Source: Bacteroidales bacterium (GTDB lineage Bacteria; Bacteroidota; Bacteroidia; Bacteroidales; UBA932). Taken from it: a stretch of DNA of 35,262 nucleotides. Under the pieces are notes generated by a model. The model did no database searches, was not told the origin of the DNA, and saw only the letters and a list, made by a program, of their open reading frames with translations. Position numbers and translations under genes: made by a program. This document shows positions 26,488 through 33,578 of the stretch, piece after piece; position 1 is the stretch's first letter; each line of letters starts with the position of its first letter. The DNA lies in assembly GCA_016293535.1 (NCBI GenBank), contig JAEDEB010000021.1, forward strand, positions 1-35,262. Direction: 5' to 3'.

Positions 26488-27252
26488 GTGAAGAAGGGAG
26501 GACTCATATCGCTTTTCATTCTTGTGTCTGCGGCTCTGTCGGCCCAGATTAGGATAGTGCCCCGGGAAAGGCTCGAGGAGGTTTTCTCTCCGCAGCTTTC
26601 TGCGGATTCCGCTGCCCTGGTCTTCGAAAGAACCGTCGTTGACGCTCCATCCCTGAAGGAGGATTCGGCCCCCGTGTGCATTGCTTTCCCCCTGAGAAAC
26701 GCTTCGGAGAGAGCAGTGTCCATCACAAGGATGGTCTCGAGCTGCAGTTGCCTTCGTACGGATATCCCGGACCCGAAACTGCTTCCGGGTGAGGAGTCGG
26801 TCATTACGGCCATATACAGTCCGGAAGGCCATCCGGGAAAGTTCGAAAGGCGTATCTTCGTCTATACTGAAGCCTCGGAGGACCATCCGGCAGCTGTCCT
26901 GACCGTCAGGGCGGAGGTGGCTGAGAGCGGCAATCCCCTCAGGGAGTATCCTTTCCGCTGTGGCTCGCTGCTGCTGGCCCGAAGGGAAGTGGAACTCTCC
27001 GGCAGGCAGGAGACTGTAAGCATACGATGCTTCAACCCCGGCTCAGCCCCGTTGAGGATTTCTGCAGAGACCGCTTTCGTGCCCTTTCCTGTCTCTGTCA
27101 GCGTCGTGCCGGGTCAGATTGAGGCAGGGGAGACCGGGCGCATAGTGATGGAAATCGGCCCGGACGAAAAGGCCCGCGGTGAATACCCTGTAATTGTCAA
27201 GGGAACGGGAGGAAGACCTTCCGAATCCCGCATCATATTGAAAATCAAATGA
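26488..27252 (+). CDS. DUF1573-domain exported protein
   Basis: A 254-residue protein starting at GTG 26488, 30 bases after the protease stop. It has a signal peptide ending Ala-Leu-Ser-Ala-Gln with no lipobox Cys. The DUF1573 motif is at about 75-130: Ser-Ser-Cys-Ser-Cys-Leu-Arg-Thr then Pro-Gly-Glu-Glu-Ser and Gly-Lys-Phe-Glu-Arg-Arg-Ile-Phe-Val. A second Ig-like fold covers about 150-254. DUF1573 (HYDIN/ASPM-like) domains are periplasmic or surface modules of unknown function, very common in Bacteroidota. Its stop overlaps the next start by four bases. Confidence 0.85.
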   Translation: MKKGGLISLFILVSAALSAQIRIVPRERLEEVFSPQLSADSAALVFERTVVDAPSLKEDSAPVCIAFPLRNASERAVSITRMVSSCSCLRTDIPDPKLLPGEESVITAIYSPEGHPGKFERRIFVYTEASEDHPAAVLTVRAEVAESGNPLREYPFRCGSLLLARREVELSGRQETVSIRCFNPGSAPLRISAETAFVPFPVSVSVVPGQIEAGETGRIVMEIGPDEKARGEYPVIVKGTGGRPSESRIILKIK

Positions 27253-27683
27253 ATGTTATGAGAAATATTAAGTCCGTACTTGTCACTCTCTGCCTCGCAG
27301 CCGCTTTTTCCTGCAGCAAGCCTCATGTTCAGGATGAGAATCTTGAGGTAAACAGGAACAATATATCAGGCGAGTGGGTGCTTTCGCTGTGGAACGGCAG
27401 CCCTCTTGCGGAGGGTACATACTTCAATATGACTCTGGTTCGCAACGATGCGACCTTCACGATTACCCAGAATATGGACGCGTTTCCTGAATCTCCCCGT
27501 GAAATTACCGGTCGCTTCGACCTTGCGGCAGACGAGGTATATGGGACCGTGATTTCAGGAGTCTATGACCATGATGCCGGTTTCTGGTCCCACGATTATG
27601 CCATTACCCGCCTGACTGCAAAGGAAATGGAGTGGGTTGCGGTGGATGATGAGGACTTCGTCCAACTCTTCGTCCGCCCGTAG
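27249..27683 (+). CDS. Small lipocalin-like lipoprotein
   Basis: A 144-residue lipoprotein with Cys22 (Phe-Ser-Cys-Ser), overlapping the DUF1573 gene by four bases (ATGA); the ATG at 27258 is an alternative start. After the tether, Ile-Ser-Gly-Glu-Trp-Val-Leu at about 39-45 is the Gly-x-Trp-type opening of a lipocalin-like beta-barrel, followed by about eight strands. It is the last gene of operon B. The fold call is moderate and the ligand unknown. Confidence 0.65.
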   Translation: MNVMRNIKSVLVTLCLAAAFSCSKPHVQDENLEVNRNNISGEWVLSLWNGSPLAEGTYFNMTLVRNDATFTITQNMDAFPESPREITGRFDLAADEVYGTVISGVYDHDAGFWSHDYAITRLTAKEMEWVAVDDEDFVQLFVRP

Positions 27684-27700
27684 AGCCGCAAGTCATTAGT

Positions 27701-27724
27701 CCGTGTTTTGACAAAAAATCACGG
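27701..27724 (+). terminator. Weak terminator-like hairpin after operon B
   Basis: CCGTG (27701-27705) pairs with CACGG (27720-27724). After one mismatch, an inner T-run pairs with an A-run around a short loop. It lies 18 bases after the last stop of operon B but has no good T-tail, so termination efficiency is uncertain. Confidence 0.35.
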
Positions 27725-27731
27725 TTCCCTG

Positions 27732-27762
27732 TTGCAATTCTGAAATCAAATCGATATTTTCG
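27732..27762 (+). promoter_or_regulatory. Candidate promoter of the histidine operon
   Basis: TTG (27732-27734) lies 20 bases before TATTTTCG (27755-27762), which matches TAnnTTTG at all but one position. Initiation near 27769 would make the leader peptide almost leaderless (ATG at 27771), so a start slightly further upstream is equally possible. Confidence 0.35.
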
Positions 27763-27770
27763 CATTCGGT

Positions 27771-27818
27771 ATGAAAAAAGTTCTGGCATCAGCAAGACAT
27801 CATCACCACCATCTCTAG
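27771..27818 (+). CDS. hisL: Histidine operon leader peptide
   Basis: A 15-codon frame encodes MKKVLASARHHHHHL. The five consecutive His codons (27798-27812, using both CAT and CAC) are followed by Leu and a TAG stop. It lies 100 bases before hisG and 46 bases before a strong terminator hairpin. Five His codons in a row in a 15-residue frame at this place are hard to explain except as a charged-tRNA-His sensor. By analogy with enterobacterial his leaders, ribosome stalling here when histidine is scarce would favour an antiterminator and expression of hisG onward. Enterobacterial leaders have seven His codons. Confidence 0.88.
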   Translation: MKKVLASARHHHHHL

Positions 27819-27825
27819 ACGGGTT

Positions 27826-27876
27826 GGTGAGTCTTTCTGTGCCTTATTAGGTTAAAACTTCTGATGGAGACTTGCC
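27826..27876 (+). promoter_or_regulatory. Antiterminator of the his attenuator
   Basis: Bases 27826-27836 (GGTGAGTCTTT) can form 11 uninterrupted pairs, including G-U pairs, with 27866-27876, the 5' arm of the terminator. The two structures are mutually exclusive. The 27826-27830 GGTGA can instead pair with TCACC at 27803-27807 inside the His codons, so a ribosome stalled on those codons would free it. This is the expected logic of a leader-peptide attenuator, predicted by hand pairing only. Confidence 0.6.
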
Positions 27877-27904
27877 GATGATGGTAAGTCTCCATTGTTT
27901 TATA
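27864..27904 (+). terminator. Intrinsic terminator of the his attenuator
   Basis: ATGGAGACTTGCC (27864-27876) pairs with GGTAAGTCTCCAT (27883-27895): 13 bp with a single G-U pair and a GATGAT loop. It is followed by TGTTTTATA. It lies between the leader peptide and the hisG ATG at 27919, so in the default state it would stop transcription before the structural genes. Confidence 0.88.
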
Positions 27905-27918
27905 ATTAATTGTAAACT

Positions 27919-28770
27919 ATGATAAGGATAGCGATCCAGTCCAAGGGACGCCTTAATGAGGAAACCGTTGCACTCCTCGATTCCATAGGAATCAAAATCG
28001 ACGATGCAAAGAGGAAGTTCCTCTCGAGGTCACGCAATTTTCCCATCGAGGTTCTGCACATGCGTGACGATGACATTCCGCAGTTGGTGGCAAACGGTAC
28101 TGCAACCCTCGGTATCGTGGGCCTGAATGAGGTTGCGGAGAAGGCCTACCCGCTCGATCTGGTCGAAAAGCTCGGGTTCGGGGGCTGTCGCATTTCTCTC
28201 GCCATCCCCAAGTCTGTGGACTATCCCGGACTCGCTTGGTTCGCTGGCAAGAAGATAGCCACTTCCTATCCCCGCATCCTCAGGGAGTTTCTCGACAGCA
28301 GGGGAATATCCGCGGAAATAGAGGTCATAACAGGTTCGGTCGAAATCGCTCCGGCTGCAGGCATAGCTGACGCAATCTTCGACATAGTGTCTTCAGGAAG
28401 CACCCTGGTTTCCAACGGCCTTGTGGAGGTCGAGAGGGTTTTCGAATCCGAGGCCGTGCTCGTCTCTGCCGGCAATCTTTCGGAAGAGGACAGGGAGGTG
28501 CTTGACGAGATGCTTTTCAGGATACGTTCCGCGAAGGCTAGCAAGGGCAAGAAGTACATACTTATGAACCTCCCGTCAGCGGCAGTTCCGGAGGCCGTGA
28601 AGATACTTCCGTCAATGAGGAGCCCTACGGTCATGCCTCTTGCGGCACCGGGCTGGTCCTCACTCCACTCCGTGGTCGATAAGGATGAGCTCTGGGACAA
28701 GGTCCGCCAACTCAAGGCCATAGGTGCGGAGGGCATACTTGTGCTCAATGTGGATAAAATCATTCTTTGA
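27919..28770 (+). CDS. hisG: ATP phosphoribosyltransferase, long form
   Basis: HisG condenses ATP with PRPP to phosphoribosyl-ATP, the first and committed step of histidine synthesis in the cytoplasm. At 283 residues it is the long HisG-L form. The two-lobed catalytic part (about 1-205) begins Ile-Arg-Ile-Ala-Ile-Gln-Ser-Lys-Gly-Arg-Leu and contains the PRPP loop region Glu-Val-Ile-Thr-Gly-Ser-Val-Glu-Ile-Ala-Pro (about 136-146). The C-terminal ACT-like regulatory domain (about 210-283) includes Pro-Thr-Val-Met-Pro-Leu and would bind histidine for feedback inhibition. No HisZ is needed with this form. It is the first structural gene after the attenuator, and hisDC follows 9 bases on. Confidence 0.97.
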   Translation: MIRIAIQSKGRLNEETVALLDSIGIKIDDAKRKFLSRSRNFPIEVLHMRDDDIPQLVANGTATLGIVGLNEVAEKAYPLDLVEKLGFGGCRISLAIPKSVDYPGLAWFAGKKIATSYPRILREFLDSRGISAEIEVITGSVEIAPAAGIADAIFDIVSSGSTLVSNGLVEVERVFESEAVLVSAGNLSEEDREVLDEMLFRIRSAKASKGKKYILMNLPSAAVPEAVKILPSMRSPTVMPLAAPGWSSLHSVVDKDELWDKVRQLKAIGAEGILVLNVDKIIL

Positions 28771-28779
28771 CAAGCTTTT

Positions 28780-31125
28780 ATGGATATTTTAGTCAATCCC
28801 GGCCGTTCCCTATGGCCGGGTATATGCGAAAGGCCGTCCGAAACGGATCCCGAGGTCGAAGCCCGCGTAGCCGGCATAATCGGCCGTGTGCGCGATGGCG
28901 GTGACAGGGAACTCAGGTCCATATCCACGGAAATCGACGGCGTATGCCCGCCCGTACTTGAAATCGGCGCAGACGAGATAGCTGAGGCGGCGGAGCTGGT
29001 CAGCGACGCCCTCAAGGAAGCGATTGCGCGTGCGGCCGCTAACGTAAGAGCTTTTCACAGCGCGCAGAAACCGGCGGAGATATGCGTTGAAACCGCTCCG
29101 GGAGTCAGGTGCATACAACGTCCTGTTCCTCTGTCGAGGGTGGGCCTGTATATTCCCGGGGGAACTGCGCCCCTGTTTTCCACGGTGCTGATGCTCGCAG
29201 TGCCGGCTCGTCTTGCCGGATGCGGCGAACTCATACTCTGCACCCCTTGCGGAAAGGACGGCAGGGTTTCTCCGGCTGTGCTCTATGCTGCTGACTATTG
29301 CGGAGTGGACAGGATTTTCCGCATTGGAGGAGCGCAGGCTATAGCTGCAATGGCCTATGGTACGGAGAGCGTACCGGCGGTGGATAAGATTTTCGGTCCC
29401 GGAAACCGCTATGTCACAGCAGCCAAACAGTATGTGTCCTCCCGCAAGGTTGCCGTGGATATGCCTGCGGGTCCGTCCGAGGTCATGGTCCTTGCCGACA
29501 GCACTGCAGTGCCGGCCTTCGTTGCCGCTGACCTTCTCTCGCAGGCCGAGCATGGCCGAGACAGCCAGGTGATGCTCGTTTGCGACGACCCCGCCGTTGC
29601 CGAAAGCGTGATTGCCGAGGTCCGGAGCCGTTCAGCCCTTCTCGAGCGTTCCGGCTTCGTGGATGCGTCCCTTTCGAAGAGCCGCTGCGTTGTTCTCCCT
29701 GACCGCGGGTCCATAGTGGATTTCGCGAATGCCTATGCACCCGAACATCTCATCGTGTCGATGTCGGATCCGTGGGACATTGTCGGGTCCATAACGACGG
29801 CCGGCAGCGTCTTCGTCGGGAATTATACCCCTGAGAGCGCAGGCGACTATGCTTCCGGGACCAACCATACTCTTCCTACCTGCGGCTGGGCGAGGTCCTT
29901 CAGCGGGGTTAATATAGACAGTTTCCTTCGCAAGATGACTATACAGGAGATTTCGCGCGAAGGTCTTGGGGAACTGGGGCCGGTGATTGTGGAAATGGCT
30001 GAGGCCGAGGGGCTGCAGGCCCATGCCGACGCGGTCCGCGTCCGTCTCGCCTCCGCTTCGCCCGATCCCGCTGCCGCGTCGCCCGCCACCGCCTCCGAAC
30101 TGGAAGATCTGGTGCGCCCGAACATCAGGTCCTTGTGCCCATACTCGACTGCGAGAGACGAATTCCAGGGGTCCATAGGTATCTTCCTCGATGCCAATGA
30201 GAGCCCATATCCTTCTGCTTACAACCGCTATCCGGACCCACACCAAAAGGCCCTGAAGGCCAAGATTGCCGTAATGAAGGGTGTTGCTGCGGAGAATATT
30301 TTCCTCGGCAACGGCAGCGATGAGGCGATAGACCTTGTGCTGCGCGTCTTCTGCAATCCGGGTATCGACAATGTCGTGTCCATAGAGCCGAGCTACGGGA
30401 TGTACTCAGTCTCCGCAGCGACCAACGGCATTGAACTGCGTTCCTGCCCCCTGGCTGATGATTTCGGCCTCGACACGGAGAAGCTGCTCTCCTGCTGCGA
30501 TGCCCGTACAAAGGTCATTTTCCTGTGCTCTCCCAACAATCCGAGCGGGAATGCCTTCCCGGTGGAGCAGCTTCTGGGGATAGCGTCGCGCTTCCGGGGA
30601 ATTGTCGTGGTGGACGAGGCCTATGCGGACTTCAGTTCGGAGCCGAGTCTTGTCGGCCGCTTTGCTGAGTATCCGAATATCGTCGTGCTCCAGACCTTCT
30701 CCAAAGCCTGGGGGATGGCGGGCCTGAGGCTTGGGCTTGCCTTTGCCGACGAGTATGTCATAAGGCTTATGTCCATGGTGAAGTACCCCTACAACATAAA
30801 CGTGCTTGCGCAGGAGACCGCCCTGAAGGCATTGGACGAGCCTGTGGCCGATAAGGTTTCCGCCATAATCGCTCAGAGGACCCTGCTGGAGGCAAGGCTT
30901 GCCGAGTTCCCTTTCGTGGAGAAGGTGTACCCGAGCGAGGCTAACTTCCTGCTGGTCAAGGTCAGGGATGCTGACGACCTGTATTCCTTCCTTCTGGAAC
31001 GCGGAATCATTGTGCGCAACCGCAACCGTGTGAGGGGCTGCGAAGGCTGTCTCCGTATCACCGTAGGTCTTCCTCAGGAGAATGTTTCTCTGCTGGATGC
31101 CCTTTCGGAATATTCAACTTTATAA
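28780..31125 (+). CDS. hisDC: Fused histidinol dehydrogenase and histidinol-phosphate aminotransferase
   Basis: One 781-residue frame joins two enzymes usually encoded separately. Residues 1-423 are HisD, the zinc- and NAD-dependent oxidation of histidinol to histidine (final steps). Its catalytic E322-H323 (Pro-Glu-His-Leu) and zinc ligands Q255, H258, D356 and H415 are present. Residues 441-781 are HisC, a PLP enzyme converting imidazole-acetol phosphate to histidinol phosphate; K642 in Phe-Ser-Lys-Ala-Trp-Gly is the PLP lysine, with Asn-Asn-Pro-Ser-Gly at 586-590. The linker, residues 424-440 (30049-30099), is rich in Ala, Pro and Ser. No ATG lies near the junction, and both halves are full length, so this reads as a real fusion rather than a lost stop codon in a draft assembly. 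Confidence 0.93.
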   Translation: MDILVNPGRSLWPGICERPSETDPEVEARVAGIIGRVRDGGDRELRSISTEIDGVCPPVLEIGADEIAEAAELVSDALKEAIARAAANVRAFHSAQKPAEICVETAPGVRCIQRPVPLSRVGLYIPGGTAPLFSTVLMLAVPARLAGCGELILCTPCGKDGRVSPAVLYAADYCGVDRIFRIGGAQAIAAMAYGTESVPAVDKIFGPGNRYVTAAKQYVSSRKVAVDMPAGPSEVMVLADSTAVPAFVAADLLSQAEHGRDSQVMLVCDDPAVAESVIAEVRSRSALLERSGFVDASLSKSRCVVLPDRGSIVDFANAYAPEHLIVSMSDPWDIVGSITTAGSVFVGNYTPESAGDYASGTNHTLPTCGWARSFSGVNIDSFLRKMTIQEISREGLGELGPVIVEMAEAEGLQAHADAVRVRLASASPDPAAASPATASELEDLVRPNIRSLCPYSTARDEFQGSIGIFLDANESPYPSAYNRYPDPHQKALKAKIAVMKGVAAENIFLGNGSDEAIDLVLRVFCNPGIDNVVSIEPSYGMYSVSAATNGIELRSCPLADDFGLDTEKLLSCCDARTKVIFLCSPNNPSGNAFPVEQLLGIASRFRGIVVVDEAYADFSSEPSLVGRFAEYPNIVVLQTFSKAWGMAGLRLGLAFADEYVIRLMSMVKYPYNINVLAQETALKALDEPVADKVSAIIAQRTLLEARLAEFPFVEKVYPSEANFLLVKVRDADDLYSFLLERGIIVRNRNRVRGCEGCLRITVGLPQENVSLLDALSEYSTL

Positions 31126-31154
31126 TCATTCGGACCAAGTTTAATAATGTCAGT

Positions 31155-32228
31155 ATGAAGAAAGCGATTTTCGTCGACAGGGACGGAACCATCATCATCG
31201 AACCGCCGATTACCGAGCAGGTCGATTCGCTCGAACTCCTCGAGTTCGTGCCCGGCGCCATTTCAGGTCTCAGGGCGATGACGGGACTGGGTTATGAACT
31301 CGTTCTCGCAAGCAATCAGGACGGACTCGGAACAGCGTCGTTCCCGGAGAAGGATTTCAGGGCTCCGCACGAAAAGATGCTGCGGACTCTCGAAGGCGAG
31401 GATGTCATCTTCGACGACCAGCTTATCGACAGGAGCTTTGCGGACGAGGGTAAATGCACCCGTAAACCCGGTGTCGGAATGTTCGGAAAATACCTCGCAG
31501 GGGACTATGACCTCGCATCGAGTTTCGTCATAGGCGATCGCGATACGGACCGTCAGCTCGCGGAGAATCTCGGTGCCGGGTTCATATCCATAGACCCGTC
31601 GGATCCGAAGGGGAGCTGGCGCAGGGCAGCGGAGATGGTGCGCTCCAGCGTACGTTGCAGTTCCTTGAGCCGCACGACGTCAGAAACGGATATCAGCGTC
31701 AGAGTGGACCTCGACGGCAGAGGACAGTCGGTCGTGGATACGGGACTCAAGTTCTTCGACCACATGCTCGACCAACTCGTACATCACGGCGGTATTTCCC
31801 TCGAACTGAGCTGCAAGGGAGACCTTGAGGTCGATGAACACCACACGATGGAGGACGTGGGCATTGCGCTCGGATCGGCGCTGCTCGAGGCCCTGGGCGA
31901 CAAGAGGGGAGTGGAAAGGTATGGATTCGTGCTTCCTATGGACGAGTGCAGGGCTATGTGTCTGCTCGACTTCGGCGGACGCAGCGAACTGGTCTGGGAT
32001 GTGGAGTTCACCCGCGAGTACGTAGGGGATGTGCCGACTGAGATGTTCCGTCATTTCTTCAAGTCGCTTTCCGATTCGCTGCGCTGCAATCTTTATATCC
32101 AGGCAAGGGGCGAGAATAACCACCACCTTGCGGAGAGTGTTTTCAAGGCCTTCGCCCGCGCCCTTCGCCAGGCGGTGAGAAGGGATGTTTTCAGTTATGC
32201 TCTTCCTTCGAGCAAAGGTGTATTATGA
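31155..32228 (+). CDS. hisB: Bifunctional histidinol-phosphatase / imidazoleglycerol-phosphate dehydratase
   Basis: A 357-residue fusion of an N-terminal HAD phosphatase and a C-terminal IGP dehydratase, as in enterobacterial HisB. The HAD nucleophile and acid are D8 and D10 in Asp-Arg-Asp-Gly-Thr, with Asn-Gln-Asp-Gly-Leu-Gly at about 54-59 and Gly-Asp-Arg-Asp-Thr-Asp near 130. The cysteine/histidine zinc cluster of E. coli HisB-N is not conserved: the equivalent stretch reads Ile-Asp-Arg-Ser and then Gly-Lys-Cys-Thr-Arg-Lys-Pro. IGPD manganese motifs are intact, with Asp-Glu-His-His-Thr and Asn-Asn-His-His-Leu-Ala-Glu, and the end is the typical Leu-Pro-Ser-Ser-Lys-Gly-Val-Leu. The start is the only sensible ATG after hisDC. 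The stop overlaps hisH by four bases. Confidence 0.96.
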   Translation: MKKAIFVDRDGTIIIEPPITEQVDSLELLEFVPGAISGLRAMTGLGYELVLASNQDGLGTASFPEKDFRAPHEKMLRTLEGEDVIFDDQLIDRSFADEGKCTRKPGVGMFGKYLAGDYDLASSFVIGDRDTDRQLAENLGAGFISIDPSDPKGSWRRAAEMVRSSVRCSSLSRTTSETDISVRVDLDGRGQSVVDTGLKFFDHMLDQLVHHGGISLELSCKGDLEVDEHHTMEDVGIALGSALLEALGDKRGVERYGFVLPMDECRAMCLLDFGGRSELVWDVEFTREYVGDVPTEMFRHFFKSLSDSLRCNLYIQARGENNHHLAESVFKAFARALRQAVRRDVFSYALPSSKGVL

Positions 32229-32812
32229 TAGCTATAGTGGATTACAATACCGGCAATCTCCGTTCGGTGGAGAATGCCCTTGAAAGACTCGGTTGCGAAT
32301 ATGTGCTGAGCGATGAACCTTCCGTCCTCGTCGCTGCTGACAAGCTCATACTTCCAGGCGTCGGCAATGCAGCCGATGCGATGATGCAGCTTCGCGAAAG
32401 GGGACTTGTCCCTGTGATAAAGAGCCTGCGCCGGCCCGTACTCGGGATCTGTGTAGGGATGCAGATAATGTGCAGGGACAGCGAAGAGGGCGGGGTCGAA
32501 TGCATGGGCATTTTTGACTCCCACGTCCGCCGCTTTGCCGACGACCCCCGGGCGAAGGTTCCCCATATGGGATGGAACTCCATCCACAACCTCGAAGGCA
32601 AATTGTTCCGCGGCTTCGACGGCGGCGAGTATGTTTATTTCGTCCATTCGTATGCACCCGATCTCTGCCCGGATACGATTGCGACTTGTACCCACGGGGA
32701 GAGGATGTTCAGCGCTGCCCTGAAGTACGAAAATTTTTACGGTACCCAGTTCCATCCGGAGAAAAGCGGTGACATAGGCAGCAGGATACTGCGCAACTTT
32801 GTGGAGCTTTGA
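32225..32812 (+). CDS. hisH: Imidazole glycerol phosphate synthase, glutaminase subunit
   Basis: HisH hydrolyses glutamine and passes ammonia to HisF, forming IGP and AICAR. It has 195 residues, the normal length. The class I amidotransferase triad is present: nucleophile C76 in Gly-Ile-Cys-Val-Gly-Met-Gln, and H177 with E179 in Phe-His-Pro-Glu-Lys-Ser-Gly. The oxyanion-loop region Pro-His-Met-Gly-Trp-Asn (about 112-117) is also standard. It is translationally coupled to hisB (ATGA overlap), and hisA follows after 30 bases. Confidence 0.97.
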   Translation: MIAIVDYNTGNLRSVENALERLGCEYVLSDEPSVLVAADKLILPGVGNAADAMMQLRERGLVPVIKSLRRPVLGICVGMQIMCRDSEEGGVECMGIFDSHVRRFADDPRAKVPHMGWNSIHNLEGKLFRGFDGGEYVYFVHSYAPDLCPDTIATCTHGERMFSAALKYENFYGTQFHPEKSGDIGSRILRNFVEL

Positions 32813-32842
32813 TTTGTTGTCCAGGTAAATTGAACTATAATA

Positions 32843-33565
32843 ATGATACAGATTATTCCGGCGATAGATATCATAGGCGGGCGCTGCGTGCGCCTGTCGC
32901 AGGGCGATTACGGGCGAAGCAAGGTCTATGACGCCCTGCCGTGGGAGATGGCGAAGGCTTTCGCGGATTCCGGGGTGCGGCGTATCCACGTCGTGGACCT
33001 GGATGGGGCGAAAGAATCGAAGCCGTTGAACCTCAATGTTTTGGAACGTATTGCTTCGAATGTTGACATGGAGATTGAATGGGGTGGCGGCATAGCAGAC
33101 CGTCAGGCTCTCGACTCGGTGTTCGCCGCCGGCGCCACCCAGGCCGTGGTCGGTACCGTGGCCGCTCTTCAACCCTCTCTCTTCGAATCATGGCTCGGCC
33201 ATTTCGGCACGGAGCGCATGGTTCTCGGAGCTGATGTCAAGAACGGACTTGTTGCGGTAAAGGGCTGGCTCGAGACTGCGCCGCTGACCCTCGAGGCTCT
33301 GCTGGAGCGTTTCCTCAGGCTGGGGCTCAGTCAGGCGATAGTGACGGATGTTGGCCGCGACGGTATGCTCCAGGGCCCTGATTGCGGATTTTATTGCTCT
33401 CTTCAGTCCCGTTTTCCGTCGGTGGATATCACTGTCAGCGGGGGCGTCGGGTGTATGGACGACATCAGAGACCTCGATGCGGCCGGCTTGCGTAAGGTTA
33501 TTGTAGGCAAGGCGCTGTATGAACACAGGATCACTCTTGATGAGATCGGTGCTTTCTTAAGATGA
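32843..33565 (+). CDS. hisA: ProFAR isomerase
   Basis: HisA catalyses the Amadori isomerisation of ProFAR to PRFAR. It is a 240-residue TIM barrel with catalytic D9 (Ile-Pro-Ala-Ile-Asp) and D131 (Leu-Gly-Ala-Asp-Val-Lys), the usual T168-D169 in Ile-Val-Thr-Asp-Val, and phosphate loops Gly-Gly-Gly-Ile at 81-84 and Ser-Gly-Gly-Val-Gly near 195. It lies between hisH and hisF in the conserved H-A-F order. The ATG at 32843 starts directly with the first strand. Confidence 0.97.
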   Translation: MIQIIPAIDIIGGRCVRLSQGDYGRSKVYDALPWEMAKAFADSGVRRIHVVDLDGAKESKPLNLNVLERIASNVDMEIEWGGGIADRQALDSVFAAGATQAVVGTVAALQPSLFESWLGHFGTERMVLGADVKNGLVAVKGWLETAPLTLEALLERFLRLGLSQAIVTDVGRDGMLQGPDCGFYCSLQSRFPSVDITVSGGVGCMDDIRDLDAAGLRKVIVGKALYEHRITLDEIGAFLR

Positions 33566-33578
33566 AAACTGTTTGACT

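Noticed and set aside
27798..27812. Five His codons as a remnant of a cloning-vector His tag
   Set aside because: The context is a his operon with a matching antiterminator and terminator and no vector sequence, so a natural leader peptide explains it fully.
28780..31125. HisDC fusion as a simple sequencing error
   Set aside because: Both halves are full length and in frame, and the junction is a low-complexity Ala/Pro/Ser linker rather than a spacer with stop and start codons. An error cannot be excluded without reads.
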